From assembly GCA_902463725.1 (NCBI GenBank), contig CABQGK010000005.1:115447-179446 (forward strand): 64,000 nt of DNA, written 5' to 3'. Shown one piece after another: positions 50,263 through 60,107 of this stretch. How positions within the stretch are numbered: position 1 is the first letter of the stretch; the number at the start of each line of letters is the position of its first letter. The stretch comes from an uncultured Sutterella sp. (GTDB lineage: Bacteria; Pseudomonadota; Gammaproteobacteria; Burkholderiales; Burkholderiaceae_F). The position numbers were made by a program, and so were the translations under genes. The notes beneath the pieces are model-generated. The model was not told the DNA's origin, did no database searches, and saw only the letters and a list, made by a program, of their open reading frames with translations.

Positions 50263-50462
50263 GGGGGCGATAATAAAAGCTGTCGTCCCCTTCAGTTTCA
50301 AAGTCTTCCGCCCTAATGGCTGGGAGACTTTGAACCCTGTTTACTTTCGCTGATGAGTGAACATAGTTCAAAGTCTTTCTTCTTGATGGATCGATTGCTG
50401 TAACCCTTCACTATGCTGCCGCGCAGGCTGATGAGGAAACTCGTCCGCCTTCAGCGGCTTTT
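50263..50462 (+). promoter_or_regulatory. rplL-rpoB intergenic hairpin series (candidate attenuator)
   Basis: Three hairpins lie between rplL and rpoB: GGGGGCGA/TCGTCCCC (50263-50290), CAAAGTCT/AGACTTTG (50299-50332), and a nested element with outer stem GCCGC/GCGGC (50418-50458) around GATGAG-GAAA-CTCGTC, followed by TTTT (50459-50462). In E. coli this interval holds a partial terminator and an RNase III site that lower rpoBC relative to the ribosomal genes; the same role is likely here. The GAAA tetraloop hairpin makes the last element well defined. Confidence 0.6.
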
Positions 50463-50515
50463 GGCGTCAATATCGTTCCATCTTTGATTTATCCCTACTG
50501 TCGAACGGAGTCTCC

Positions 50516-53500
50516 ATGTCGTACTCGTTCACTGAAAAGAAGCGTATTCGGAAGAGCTTTGCCTCACGTCCGAGCGTCCTTGAAGTGCCTTCCTTGCTTG
50601 AAACTCAGCTTCGATCCTACGAAGAGTTTTTGCAGGCGGATGTCGCCCCAAAAGACCGCAATAATGAAGTTGGTCTTCAAGCGGCCTTTACTTCCATCTT
50701 CCCGATCGTCAGCCACAATGGTTACGCCCGCCTTAACTTCATCGAATACCGCCTCGAAGAGCCGGAATTTGATGTTGCTGAATGCCAGTTGCGCGGCTTG
50801 ACTTATAACAGCCGTCTTCGCGCCAAGATTCAGCTCGAGATCTTCGATCGTGAAAGCAGCGTCCCTGGTACTGTCAAAGAAATCCGCCAAAATGACGTCT
50901 ACATGGGTGAAATCCCCTTGATGACGGAAAAAGGATCGTTCATTGTGAACGGTACCGAACGCGTGATCGTGAGCCAGCTGCATCGCTCGCCAGGGATTTT
51001 CTTTGAGCACGACAAGGGTAAGACTCACAGCTCTGGGAAGTTGCTCTTTTCGGCACGCGTGATTCCTTACCGCGGCTCTTGGCTCGACTTCGAGTTTGAT
51101 GCCAAAGATATTCTGTACTTCCGTGTCGACCGCCGTCGCAAGATGCCGGGCACGATTCTGCTGAAGGCCATTGGCCTGACGCCGGAAGACATTCTCGCCC
51201 GCTTCTTCAAGTTTGATACCTTCACGCTCACGGCTAAAGGTGCTTACCTGCCGTTTGTGGAGGAACGCTTGAAGGGGCAGACGGCATCTTTCCCGATTCT
51301 TGACGCCAATGGCGTTGAAGTAGTGCCTGCTGATAAGCGTATTACCGCCAAGCATATCCGTGAACTCAAAAAGAGTGGCCTCACCGAGATTCTCGTTCCA
51401 GATGACTACCTTGTCGGTCGCGTACTCGCAAAGACGATTTTCGACAAGGAAACGGGTGAGGTGCTCGCGCGTGCCAATGACGAAATCACGACGGATACCT
51501 TGACCGCACTTCGTGCAGCCAAGATCAAGCACGTTGATACGATCTTTACCAATGAGCTCGATCACGGTGCTTATGTCTCCGCGACGTTGCGTCTCGATGA
51601 TACGCCCGATCAGCTCGCTGCTCGTGTGGCGATCTATCGCATGATGCGCCCTGGTGAGCCGCCTACGGAAGATGCTGTTGAGGGGCTCTTTAATCGCCTC
51701 TTCTTTGACGAAGATGCGTACGATCTCTCGCGCGTTGGCCGCATGAAAGTGAATGCCCGTTTCGGCCGTGAAGGCGCCACGGGCGCGATGACGCTCACGC
51801 GTGAAGACATCATTGATACGATGGCCATGTTGGTGGCGTTGCGCAACGGTCAGGATAACGTGGACTTGATTGATGCCGACGGCAACGTGCGTACTTGCCC
51901 CGTCAATGGCGTTGACGACATTGACCATTTGGGCAATCGTCGTGTTCGCTGTGTGGGTGAGTTGACGGAGAATCAGTTCCGCTCTGGTCTCGTTCGTGTT
52001 GAACGCGCTGTCAAAGAGCGCCTCAATCAAGCCGAAAGCGATGGGTTGACGCCTCAGGATTTGATCAACAGTAAGCCGATCAGTGCTGCGATCCGTGAAT
52101 TCTTTGGCTCGAGCCAGCTCTCGCAGTTTATGGATCAGACGAATCCGCTTTCGGAAATCACGCACAAGCGCCGTATTTCGGCCTTGGGGCCTGGTGGTTT
52201 GACGCGTGAACGCGCTGGCTTTGAAGTGCGTGACGTGCATCCGACCCATTATGGTCGCGTTTGCCCGATTGAAACGCCTGAAGGGCCGAACATTGGTCTG
52301 ATTAATTCGCTCGCGCTCTATGCTCGCCTCAACGAGTACGGCTTCCTTGAAACGCCGTACCGTAAGGTCGTTGATGGTGTGGCGACGCAGGAAATTGTTT
52401 ACCTCTCTGCGATTGAAGAAGGCCGCTACATCATTGCGCAGGCTAATGCTGAAATGGATGAAACCGGTCGTCTCACGCAGGAGCTTGTTTCGGCGCGTGA
52501 CAATGGTGAATTCGTTCTCGCCTCGCCTGATCGTATCCAGTACATGGACGTGGCACCGTCGCAGATTGTCTCCTGCGCTGCTGCGCTCATTCCGTTCTTG
52601 GAACACGATGACGCGAACCGCGCTTTGATGGGTTCGAACATGCAACGTCAGGGCGTGCCCTGCTTGCGTCCAGAAAAGCCTGTGGTAGGTACGGGTGTCG
52701 AACGTACGGTAGCCGTCGACTCGAAGACCACGGTTCAGGCCCGCCGCGGTGGCGTGGTTGACTATGTGGACGCCAACCGTGTGGTGGTCCGTGTCAACGA
52801 CGAAGAGAGTATTGCTGGTGAAACGGGTGTGGATATTTACACGCTGCAGAAGTTCACCCGTTCCAACCAGTCGACGAACATCAATCAGCGCCCGATCGTG
52901 ATGAAGGGTGACCATGTGGCCAAGGGCGACGTGCTCGCTGACGGTGCGTCGACCGATATTGGCGAACTCGCTCTCGGTCAGAATATGCTGATTGCGTTCA
53001 TGCCTTGGAATGGCTACAACTACGAAGACTCGGTGCTTATCTCTGAGCGTGTGGTTGCGGATGATCGCTACACCTCCATTCACATCGAAGAACTTTCGGT
53101 GGTGGCTCGTGACACCAAGCTCGGTGCGGAAGAAATCACGCGAGACATCTCGAATCTCTCTGAAAATCAGCTTGCTCGCCTCGACGAGAGCGGCATTGTG
53201 ATGATCGGAGCGGAAGTCAAGGCGGGTGATGTCTTGGTGGGTAAGGTGACTCCGAAGGGCGAAACCCAGCTCACGCCTGAAGAAAAGCTGCTGCGTGTGA
53301 TCTTCGGTGAGAAAGCTAGCGACGTCAAGGATACGAGCCTTCGTGTGCCGAGTGGTATGACGGGTACGGTCATTGACGTTCAGGTCTTCACCCGCGATGG
53401 TGTGCCGCTTGACAAACGTGCTAAGAGCATTATTGATTCGGCGCTTTCTCGCTACAAGCGTGACTTGGATGACCAGCTTCGCATCGTTGAACGCGACGCG

Positions 53501-54673
53501 TTCGATCGTCTGCGCCGTCAGCTCACTGGCTATAAGGCCGTGGGTGGCCCCTCGCAGATTGCCGCTGGTGTCAAGCTTACGGCAGAGATGCTCGCTGAGC
53601 TCAATGGTTACAGCCTCTTTGAGCTACGCATGGAAGATGAGAAGGCTCAGCACTTCATCGATCTCACCAAGCAGGCCATCGAGATTACGCGCGAAGAAAA
53701 CCTCCGCAAGTACGAGACCAAGCGTGAGAAGATGACCCGCGGTGATGAACTGCCGCCGGGCGTTCTCAAGATGGTCAAGGTTTACATCGCTGAACGCCGT
53801 CGTCTGCAGCCAGGTGACAAGATGGCTGGCCGTCACGGTAACAAGGGCGTGGTCTCGAAGATCTGCCCGGTGGAAGACATGCCGTACATGGCTGACGGTC
53901 GTCCCGCCGATATTGTTCTTAACCCGCTTGGCGTGCCGTCTCGTATGAACATCGGCCAGGTCTTGGAAGTGCATCTCGGCTGGGCTGCCAAGGGTATTGG
54001 TTGGCGTATTGCTGAAATGCTCAAGACCGAGCAGGTGCGTCAGATTCGTGCGTTCCTCAATGAGGTTTATAACCGTACGGGTAAGATCGAAGATCTCGAC
54101 GGCCTGACGGATGATGAACTCATGGCAATGGCTCGTAACCTCGCCAACGGTGTGCCGTTTGCAACGCCTGTCTTTGATGGTGCGACGGAAGATCAAATCC
54201 GCATGATGCTCGATCTGGCCTTCCCCGACGAAGAAGCTAAGCGCCTTGAACTTACCCCGGCTAAGACGCAGGCTCGTCTCTATGACGGCCGTACGGGTGA
54301 AGCGTTTGAGCGCCCTGTGACGGTGGGTTACATGCACTACCTCAAGCTGCACCACTTGGTTGACGACAAGATGCACGCTCGCTCGACGGGGCCGTACTCG
54401 CTCGTGACGCAGCAGCCGCTTGGTGGTAAGGCGCAGTTCGGTGGCCAGCGCTTCGGTGAAATGGAAGTGTGGGCTCTGGAAGCGTACGGTGCCTCCTATG
54501 TGCTTCAGGAAATGTTGACGGTCAAGTCTGACGACGTCAACGGCCGCACGAAGGTTTATGAAAACATCGTCAAGGGTGATCACAAGATCGAAGCCGGTAT
54601 GCCGGAATCGTTCAATGTGTTGGTCAAGGAAATCCGGTCGTTGGGCATTGACATCGACCTCGTCAAGAACTAA
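50516..54673 (+). CDS. rpoB: DNA-directed RNA polymerase beta subunit
   Basis: The 1385-residue protein starts MSYSFTEKKRIRKSF, preceded by ACGGAG. The rifampicin pocket (SSQLSQFMDQTNPLSEITHKRR then SALGPGGLTRER) is of wild-type form. Other landmarks are RVCPIETPEGPNIGLINSLA, NGYNYEDSVLISERV and the C-terminal GKAQFGGQRFGEMEVWALEAYG. It forms the catalytic core of RNA polymerase with RpoC. Length is normal for betaproteobacteria. rpoC follows after 15 bp. A very long antisense frame inside it reflects codon bias. Confidence 0.99.
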   Translation: MSYSFTEKKRIRKSFASRPSVLEVPSLLETQLRSYEEFLQADVAPKDRNNEVGLQAAFTSIFPIVSHNGYARLNFIEYRLEEPEFDVAECQLRGLTYNSRLRAKIQLEIFDRESSVPGTVKEIRQNDVYMGEIPLMTEKGSFIVNGTERVIVSQLHRSPGIFFEHDKGKTHSSGKLLFSARVIPYRGSWLDFEFDAKDILYFRVDRRRKMPGTILLKAIGLTPEDILARFFKFDTFTLTAKGAYLPFVEERLKGQTASFPILDANGVEVVPADKRITAKHIRELKKSGLTEILVPDDYLVGRVLAKTIFDKETGEVLARANDEITTDTLTALRAAKIKHVDTIFTNELDHGAYVSATLRLDDTPDQLAARVAIYRMMRPGEPPTEDAVEGLFNRLFFDEDAYDLSRVGRMKVNARFGREGATGAMTLTREDIIDTMAMLVALRNGQDNVDLIDADGNVRTCPVNGVDDIDHLGNRRVRCVGELTENQFRSGLVRVERAVKERLNQAESDGLTPQDLINSKPISAAIREFFGSSQLSQFMDQTNPLSEITHKRRISALGPGGLTRERAGFEVRDVHPTHYGRVCPIETPEGPNIGLINSLALYARLNEYGFLETPYRKVVDGVATQEIVYLSAIEEGRYIIAQANAEMDETGRLTQELVSARDNGEFVLASPDRIQYMDVAPSQIVSCAAALIPFLEHDDANRALMGSNMQRQGVPCLRPEKPVVGTGVERTVAVDSKTTVQARRGGVVDYVDANRVVVRVNDEESIAGETGVDIYTLQKFTRSNQSTNINQRPIVMKGDHVAKGDVLADGASTDIGELALGQNMLIAFMPWNGYNYEDSVLISERVVADDRYTSIHIEELSVVARDTKLGAEEITRDISNLSENQLARLDESGIVMIGAEVKAGDVLVGKVTPKGETQLTPEEKLLRVIFGEKASDVKDTSLRVPSGMTGTVIDVQVFTRDGVPLDKRAKSIIDSALSRYKRDLDDQLRIVERDAFDRLRRQLTGYKAVGGPSQIAAGVKLTAEMLAELNGYSLFELRMEDEKAQHFIDLTKQAIEITREENLRKYETKREKMTRGDELPPGVLKMVKVYIAERRRLQPGDKMAGRHGNKGVVSKICPVEDMPYMADGRPADIVLNPLGVPSRMNIGQVLEVHLGWAAKGIGWRIAEMLKTEQVRQIRAFLNEVYNRTGKIEDLDGLTDDELMAMARNLANGVPFATPVFDGATEDQIRMMLDLAFPDEEAKRLELTPAKTQARLYDGRTGEAFERPVTVGYMHYLKLHHLVDDKMHARSTGPYSLVTQQPLGGKAQFGGQRFGEMEVWALEAYGASYVLQEMLTVKSDDVNGRTKVYENIVKGDHKIEAGMPESFNVLVKEIRSLGIDIDLVKN

Positions 54674-54688
54674 GAGGAATTAAGCGAT

Positions 54689-57600
54689 ATGAAAATGGCG
54701 CTTAACGATATTTTCAATCAGGTCCAGTCGGAAGAGCACTTTGATGCTATCCGAATCGGATTGGCCAGCCCGGAAAAGATCCACTCCTGGTCTTACGGCG
54801 AGGTCAAAAAGCCTGAAACCATCAACTACCGTACTCAGAAGCCGGAGCGTGACGGTCTCTTCTGTGCCAAGATCTTTGGACCTGTGAAGGACTACGAATG
54901 CTTGTGCGGCAAGTACAAGCGACTCAAGAACCGCGGCGTGATTTGCGAAAAGTGCGGTGTTGAGGTAACGGTGGCCAAGGTGCGTCGTGAACGCATGGGG
55001 CACATCGATTTGGCAAGCCCTGTGGCGCACATCTGGTTCCTCAAGAGCCTGCCGAGCCGTATGGGTATGGTGCTCGATATTCCGTTACGCGATATCGAAC
55101 GTGTGCTCTATTTTGAAGCCTATATCGTGGTGGATCCCGGACTGACGGATCTACAACGCGGTCAGCTCCTCTCGGAAGAGGATTTTGTGACGGCCACGGC
55201 TGAATATGGTGACGAGTTCGAAGCGAAGATGGGTGCGGAAGCTATTGCCGCGCTGCTTTCGACGATCGATATCGATGCCGAAGTGAGCAACCTGCGTGAA
55301 GAACTGCGTGGGACGAACTCCGAAGCTAAGATCAAGAAGTACGCCAAGCGCCTTAAGGTGTTGGAAGGCTTCCAGCGCTCTGGCATCAAGCCCGAGTGGA
55401 TGATCATGACGGTGTTGCCCGTGTTGCCGCCGGATTTGCGTCCGCTTGTAGCGCTTGACGGCGGCCGTTTTGCGACCTCGGATCTGAACGATCTGTACCG
55501 TCGCGTGATCAACCGCAACAACCGCTTGAAGCGTCTACTTGAGATCAAGGCTCCTGACATCATCATCCGCAATGAAAAGCGCATGCTTCAGGAGGCTGTG
55601 GATTCGCTGCTTGATAACGGTCGTCGCGGCAAGGCCATGACGGGTGCCAACAAGCGTCCGCTCAAGAGCTTGGCCGATATGATCAAGGGTAAGAGCGGTC
55701 GCTTCCGTCAGAATTTGCTCGGTAAGCGTGTGGACTACTCGGGTCGTTCGGTGATTACCGTGGGTCCTGAGCTGCGTTTGCATCAGTGCGGTCTGCCGAA
55801 ACTGATGGCGCTCGAACTCTTCAAGCCCTTTATCTTCAATAAGTTGGTGATGCGTGGGCTCGCTACGACGCCCAAGGCCGCCAAGAAGATGGTGGACAAT
55901 CAGGATCCGGTGGTGTGGGACATCCTCGAAGAGGTGATCTACGAGCATCCCGTGATGCTGAACCGTGCGCCGACGTTGCACCGCTTGGGTATTCAGGCTT
56001 TTGAGCCGAAGCTCATTGAAGGTAAGGCCTTGCAGTTGCATCCGCTCGTTTGCGCGGCCTTCAACGCTGACTTCGACGGTGACCAGATGGCTGTTCACGT
56101 GCCGCTCTCGCTTGAGGCGCAGCTCGAAGCGCGTGGCCTCATGATGGCCTCGAACAACGTGTTGTTCCCGGCTAACGGTGATCCGTCGATTGTGCCCTCG
56201 CAGGACATGGTGTTGGGTCTTTACTACGCCACTCGCGAAAAGATCAATGGCAAGGGCGAAGGGATGTTCTTCTCTGACGTTGCCGAAGTGCAGCGTGCCT
56301 GGGACAACAAGGTTGTTGAATTGCAGACGCGTTGTACCGTCCGTATTCGTGAATACGACCTCAACAAGGCCACGGGGGAACTCACACCGAAGATCGTTCG
56401 CTATGAAACGACGGTTGGCCGTGCGTTGCTCTCTGAAATTCTGCCTAAGGGCATGAGCTTCTCTGAACTCAATGTCACGCTCAAGAAAAAGGAAATTGCT
56501 CGCCTCATTAACCGCTGCTTCCGTAAGTGCGGACTGCGTGCGACGGTGCTCTTTGCCGATAGCCTCAAGAACAATGGTTACCGACTCTCTACTCGCGCGG
56601 GTATTTCGATTTGTGTGGGCGATATGACGGTGCCTGCCCAGAAAGAACAACTCGTGCGTGCTGCCGAGCAGGAAGTCAAGGAAATCGAGGCACAGTACAC
56701 CTCTGGTCTTGTGACGCAGGGTGAACGCTATAACAAGGTGGTCGACATCTGGGGTCGTACGGCTGACCAGGTCGGTAAGGTCATGATGCAGGAGCTTTCC
56801 ACCGAGCCGACGATTGATCGTCACGGTAAGAAAGTTCGCCAAGAGTCCTTTAACAGCGTCTACATGATGGCTGACTCGGGTGCTCGTGGTTCTGCTGCGC
56901 AGATTCGTCAGCTCGCTGGTATGCGTGGTCTGATGGCCAAGCCAGACGGCTCCATTATTGAAACGCCGATTACCGCGAACTTCCGCGAAGGTTTGAACGT
57001 TCTGCAGTACTTCATTTCAACCCACGGTGCTCGTAAGGGTCTGGCTGACACGGCCTTGAAGACCGCGAACTCGGGTTACCTTACACGTCGTCTGGTCGAT
57101 GTGACGCAGGATCTCGTGGTGGTTGAAGATGATTGCGGCACCGATCATGGCGTTGAAATGCGTGCGCTCGTCGAAGGCGGTGAAGTCATTCAGGCCTTGC
57201 GCGACCGCGTGCTCGGTCGTGTGACGGCGGTTGCCGTGGAAAATCCGGACACGCATGAAGTGGTGATCCCTGCTGGGACGCTACTCGATGAAGATTATTG
57301 CGACCTCATCGATGAACTTGGTATCGACATGATCAAGGTGCGTACGCCGCTGACGTGTGAAACGCGCTACGGCCTCTGCGCTAAGTGTTATGGTCGTGAC
57401 TTGGGTCGTGGTACGCTCGTTAACTCGGGTGAGTCCGTGGGTGTGATTGCCGCCCAGTCGATTGGTGAACCGGGTACACAGCTGACGATGCGTACGTTCC
57501 ACATTGGTGGTGCGGCTTCTCGTGCAGCGGTTGCTTCGAGCGTTGAAGCCAAGAGCGCTGGTGTGGTGGGCTACTCTAGCGCGATGCGCTACGTGAAGTC

Positions 57601-58993
57601 TGCCAAGGGTGACTTGGTGGTGATTTCCCGCTCTGGTGAAATCATCATTACGGAAAATGGTCGCGAACGCGAACGTCACAAGGTTCCCTATGGTGCCAAC
57701 TTGCTCGTTCGTCCTGAGCAGGAAATCAAGGCGGGTCAGATGCTCGCTAACTGGGATCCGATGACGCGCCCAATTATCACGGAATACGCTGGGCAGATCC
57801 GTTTTGAAAACGTGATTGAAAACGTGACCGTGATGAATCAGGTCGACGAAGTCACGGGGCTCTCGAGTCTAGTTGTGATTGACCCCAAACGCAGCACGAA
57901 GGCTGTCAAAGGCAAGAGCAACTCCGCGGGCGTCGTTCGTCCTTTGGTGCACTTGCTTGACGCACAGGGTCACGAGGTTAAGATTCCGGGAACGGATCAC
58001 GCGGTGACGATTCAGTTGCCGGTGGGCGCTCTGATCGTTGTGCGTGACGGTCAGGAAGTTGGTATGGGTGAAGTGCTCGCTCGTATTCCGACAGAATCTC
58101 AGAAGACCCGCGATATTACTGGCGGTCTGCCGCGTGTGGCTGAGCTCTTTGAAGCCCGTAGCCCGAAAGACGCTGGTATGCTGGCCGAAGTGACGGGTAC
58201 CGTGACCTTTGGTAAGGAAACCAAGGGTAAGCAGCGCCTAGTGATCACGGGTAGCGACGGCGTTTCGCATGAGACGCTCGTGAGCAAGGATAAGACTGTG
58301 CTCGTGCACGATGGCCAAGTGGTTCAGAAGGGTGAAGAAATCGTGGATGGTCCGGTGGATCCGCACGACATCCTCCGCCTGCTCGGTATCGAAGAGCTGG
58401 CGCGTTATATCGTTGACGAAGTTCAGGACGTCTACCGTCTGCAGGGTGTGAAGATTAACGACAAGCACATTGAAGTGATTGTTCGTCAGATGTTGCGCCG
58501 CGTGCAGATTACCGATCCGGGTGATACGAACTTCATTCAGGGTGAACAGGTCGAACGTAGCGAAATGCTCGACGAAAACGATCGCGTCATTGCTGAAGGA
58601 CTGCGTCCGGCGACCTATGAAAATGTGTTGCTTGGTATCACGAAGGCTAGCTTGTCGACGGATAGCTTCATCTCCGCGGCGTCCTTCCAGGAAACGACTC
58701 GCGTGCTGACAGAAGCGGCCATTATGGGCAAGCGCGACGATCTGCGTGGTCTGAAGGAAAACGTGATTGTCGGCCGTTTGATTCCTGCCGGTACGGGCTT
58801 GGCCTACCATAAGGCGCATAAGGAACGCGAAGTTGCTGAGCGTCTTGAGGCAGAAGAAGCCGCGCGTATTGAAGCACAAGCTGCAGATCCGTTCTATAGC
58901 GAACCTGCCGTGGCGGATCCCTTTGCTGCATTGAGTCAGTCGCTGACGACGACGCTCGATACGCTTGAGCCGGATGATCCGAAGAAGCGCTAA
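54689..58993 (+). CDS. rpoC: DNA-directed RNA polymerase beta' subunit
   Basis: The 1434-residue protein has the N-terminal zinc site (CLCGKYKRLKNRGVICEKCG), the Mg-binding catalytic loop NADFDGDQMAVHVPL, the second zinc site (Cys in DDCGTDHG and CETRYGLCAKCYGRD), and C-terminal SFISAASFQETTRVLTEAAI and GRLIPAGTG. Start ATG 54689 has GAGGA upstream; an ATG two codons later is possible. Co-transcribed with rpoB and ended by a clear terminator. Confidence 0.99.
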   Translation: MKMALNDIFNQVQSEEHFDAIRIGLASPEKIHSWSYGEVKKPETINYRTQKPERDGLFCAKIFGPVKDYECLCGKYKRLKNRGVICEKCGVEVTVAKVRRERMGHIDLASPVAHIWFLKSLPSRMGMVLDIPLRDIERVLYFEAYIVVDPGLTDLQRGQLLSEEDFVTATAEYGDEFEAKMGAEAIAALLSTIDIDAEVSNLREELRGTNSEAKIKKYAKRLKVLEGFQRSGIKPEWMIMTVLPVLPPDLRPLVALDGGRFATSDLNDLYRRVINRNNRLKRLLEIKAPDIIIRNEKRMLQEAVDSLLDNGRRGKAMTGANKRPLKSLADMIKGKSGRFRQNLLGKRVDYSGRSVITVGPELRLHQCGLPKLMALELFKPFIFNKLVMRGLATTPKAAKKMVDNQDPVVWDILEEVIYEHPVMLNRAPTLHRLGIQAFEPKLIEGKALQLHPLVCAAFNADFDGDQMAVHVPLSLEAQLEARGLMMASNNVLFPANGDPSIVPSQDMVLGLYYATREKINGKGEGMFFSDVAEVQRAWDNKVVELQTRCTVRIREYDLNKATGELTPKIVRYETTVGRALLSEILPKGMSFSELNVTLKKKEIARLINRCFRKCGLRATVLFADSLKNNGYRLSTRAGISICVGDMTVPAQKEQLVRAAEQEVKEIEAQYTSGLVTQGERYNKVVDIWGRTADQVGKVMMQELSTEPTIDRHGKKVRQESFNSVYMMADSGARGSAAQIRQLAGMRGLMAKPDGSIIETPITANFREGLNVLQYFISTHGARKGLADTALKTANSGYLTRRLVDVTQDLVVVEDDCGTDHGVEMRALVEGGEVIQALRDRVLGRVTAVAVENPDTHEVVIPAGTLLDEDYCDLIDELGIDMIKVRTPLTCETRYGLCAKCYGRDLGRGTLVNSGESVGVIAAQSIGEPGTQLTMRTFHIGGAASRAAVASSVEAKSAGVVGYSSAMRYVKSAKGDLVVISRSGEIIITENGRERERHKVPYGANLLVRPEQEIKAGQMLANWDPMTRPIITEYAGQIRFENVIENVTVMNQVDEVTGLSSLVVIDPKRSTKAVKGKSNSAGVVRPLVHLLDAQGHEVKIPGTDHAVTIQLPVGALIVVRDGQEVGMGEVLARIPTESQKTRDITGGLPRVAELFEARSPKDAGMLAEVTGTVTFGKETKGKQRLVITGSDGVSHETLVSKDKTVLVHDGQVVQKGEEIVDGPVDPHDILRLLGIEELARYIVDEVQDVYRLQGVKINDKHIEVIVRQMLRRVQITDPGDTNFIQGEQVERSEMLDENDRVIAEGLRPATYENVLLGITKASLSTDSFISAASFQETTRVLTEAAIMGKRDDLRGLKENVIVGRLIPAGTGLAYHKAHKEREVAERLEAEEAARIEAQAADPFYSEPAVADPFAALSQSLTTTLDTLEPDDPKKR

Positions 58994-59062
58994 TTGAGTG
59001 CATGTACTCTAGGGGGGCGTTGCGAAATGCCGCGCGCCTCTCTGAGACAGATGCCCGAGCTT

Positions 59063-59099
59063 AAAGGCTGAGGAGACGAGCGTTTCTTCAGCCTTTTTT
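59063..59099 (+). terminator. Rho-independent terminator of rpoBC
   Basis: AAAGGCTGA (59063-59071) pairs with TCAGCCTTT (59088-59096), with further pairing inside and a T-run to 59099. It ends the rplJL-rpoBC unit. Confidence 0.9.
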
Positions 59100-59155
59100 C
59101 ATGCTTCAAGACGCCGAGGACGCGCGTGATAAGGGAGGAAAAAGCTTTTTCTCAC

Positions 59156-59184
59156 TTGACAAGGCGTGGCAATTGATTGAGAAT
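59156..59184 (+). promoter_or_regulatory. Probable sigma-70 promoter of the str operon (rpsL-rpsG-fusA-tuf)
   Basis: Consensus TTGACA (59156-59161), 17-bp spacer, weaker GAGAAT (59179-59184). A start near 59191 would give a leader of about 390 nt before rpsL. Confidence 0.6.
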
Positions 59185-59189
59185 CTAGT

Positions 59190-59577
59190 ATTTTTCGGAG
59201 GTTCCTTATCCTAAAGTCGGGCTTACTCTGACTGAGGGCAGGGGGCGAGTGAGACGTTTTGCTCGCGCACAGCCTTGGAAGCGACCACGCTAGACAGTGC
59301 TACGCGCAAGCAGAATCTATCAATTCCGGTTTTTATCAGCCGAAATGGTCTTGAAAGACCATGCATCCGGTGTAGCCCGATCTTTTACAGGGTTACTACC
59401 ACTAAGCTCCTGTGCCGGCTCAACCCTTCGGCTGGGTTCCCGTGCACCTGATCCACCCCTTCGTGGATCGTGACAGAGACGGGAGCGTGCGAAGTTTCGG
59501 GAAGGGTTTCCCGGAGCAATTCATCAAGTCGGGCGGACGCAAGGCTGTCCTGCCCATTAACACTTAGACGGACGTTT
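59190..59577 (+). promoter_or_regulatory. Long hairpin-rich leader of rpsL
   Basis: Within this non-coding stretch four clear hairpins follow one another: ATGGTCT-TGAA-AGACCAT (59345-59362), AACCC/GGGTT (59422-59438), GATCCAC/GTGGATC (59450-59469) and CGGGAA/TTCCCG (59498-59513). A 390-nt leader of this kind is far longer than needed for a ribosome-binding site. It may be an autoregulatory leader; a conserved rpsL leader motif has been described in Pseudomonas, but I cannot test whether this one is related. Confidence 0.5.
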
Positions 59578-59955
59578 ATGCCTACTATTAACCAGCTTGT
59601 TCGCAAGCCCCGCGAGTTGACTCGCGACAAAAGCAAGAGCCCCGCGCTGAAGAACTGCCCGCAGAAGCGTGGCGTTTGCACGCGTGTGTACACCACGACC
59701 CCGAAGAAGCCGAACTCGGCTCTGCGAAAGGTCGCTAAGGTGCGTTTGACCAACGGCTTCGAGGTCATTTCTTACATCGGTGGTGAAGGCCACAACCTGC
59801 AGGAACACTCGGTCGTCCTTATCCGTGGCGGTCGTGTGAAGGACTTGCCTGGTGTGCGTTACCACATCGTCCGCGGCTCCCTCGATACGCAGGGCGTCAA
59901 GGATCGTAAGCAGGCTCGTTCGAAGTACGGTGCCAAGCGCCCGAAGAACAGCTAA
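59578..59955 (+). CDS. rpsL: 30S ribosomal protein S12
   Basis: I start at ATG 59578 (MPTINQLVRKPREL), giving 125 residues. The conserved TRVYTTTPKKPNSALRKV has Lys43, and RGGRVKDLPGVRYH has Lys88, both the streptomycin-sensitive wild-type residues. S12 lies at the decoding centre. First gene of the str operon; rpsG follows after 152 bp. Confidence 0.98.
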   Translation: MPTINQLVRKPRELTRDKSKSPALKNCPQKRGVCTRVYTTTPKKPNSALRKVAKVRLTNGFEVISYIGGEGHNLQEHSVVLIRGGRVKDLPGVRYHIVRGSLDTQGVKDRKQARSKYGAKRPKNS

Positions 59956-60107
59956 TTTCGCGGCGGCTACGCCGTGGACAAACGGTCGGATGCTCCGGCC
60001 GAGTAAGTCGTGATCCTTGGGATCACATTCAAATAACATCTCCGCCCCAGATACATGTGAATTAATTGGGGACGAGAGAAAGACTGAAGACACGAAAGAG
60101 GAAAATT

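Noticed and set aside
50420..50445. CTGATGA...GAAAC resembling a hammerhead ribozyme core
   Set aside because: The GAAA is the loop of a simple hairpin; stems I and III and the cleavage-site layout are absent.
50564..53083. Open antisense frame of 839 codons within rpoB
   Set aside because: It runs opposite to a certain, highly expressed gene. Similar antisense frames occur in both tuf copies, rpoC and fusA. They come from strong codon bias that avoids stops on the reverse strand; none has a ribosome-binding site or recognisable domain.
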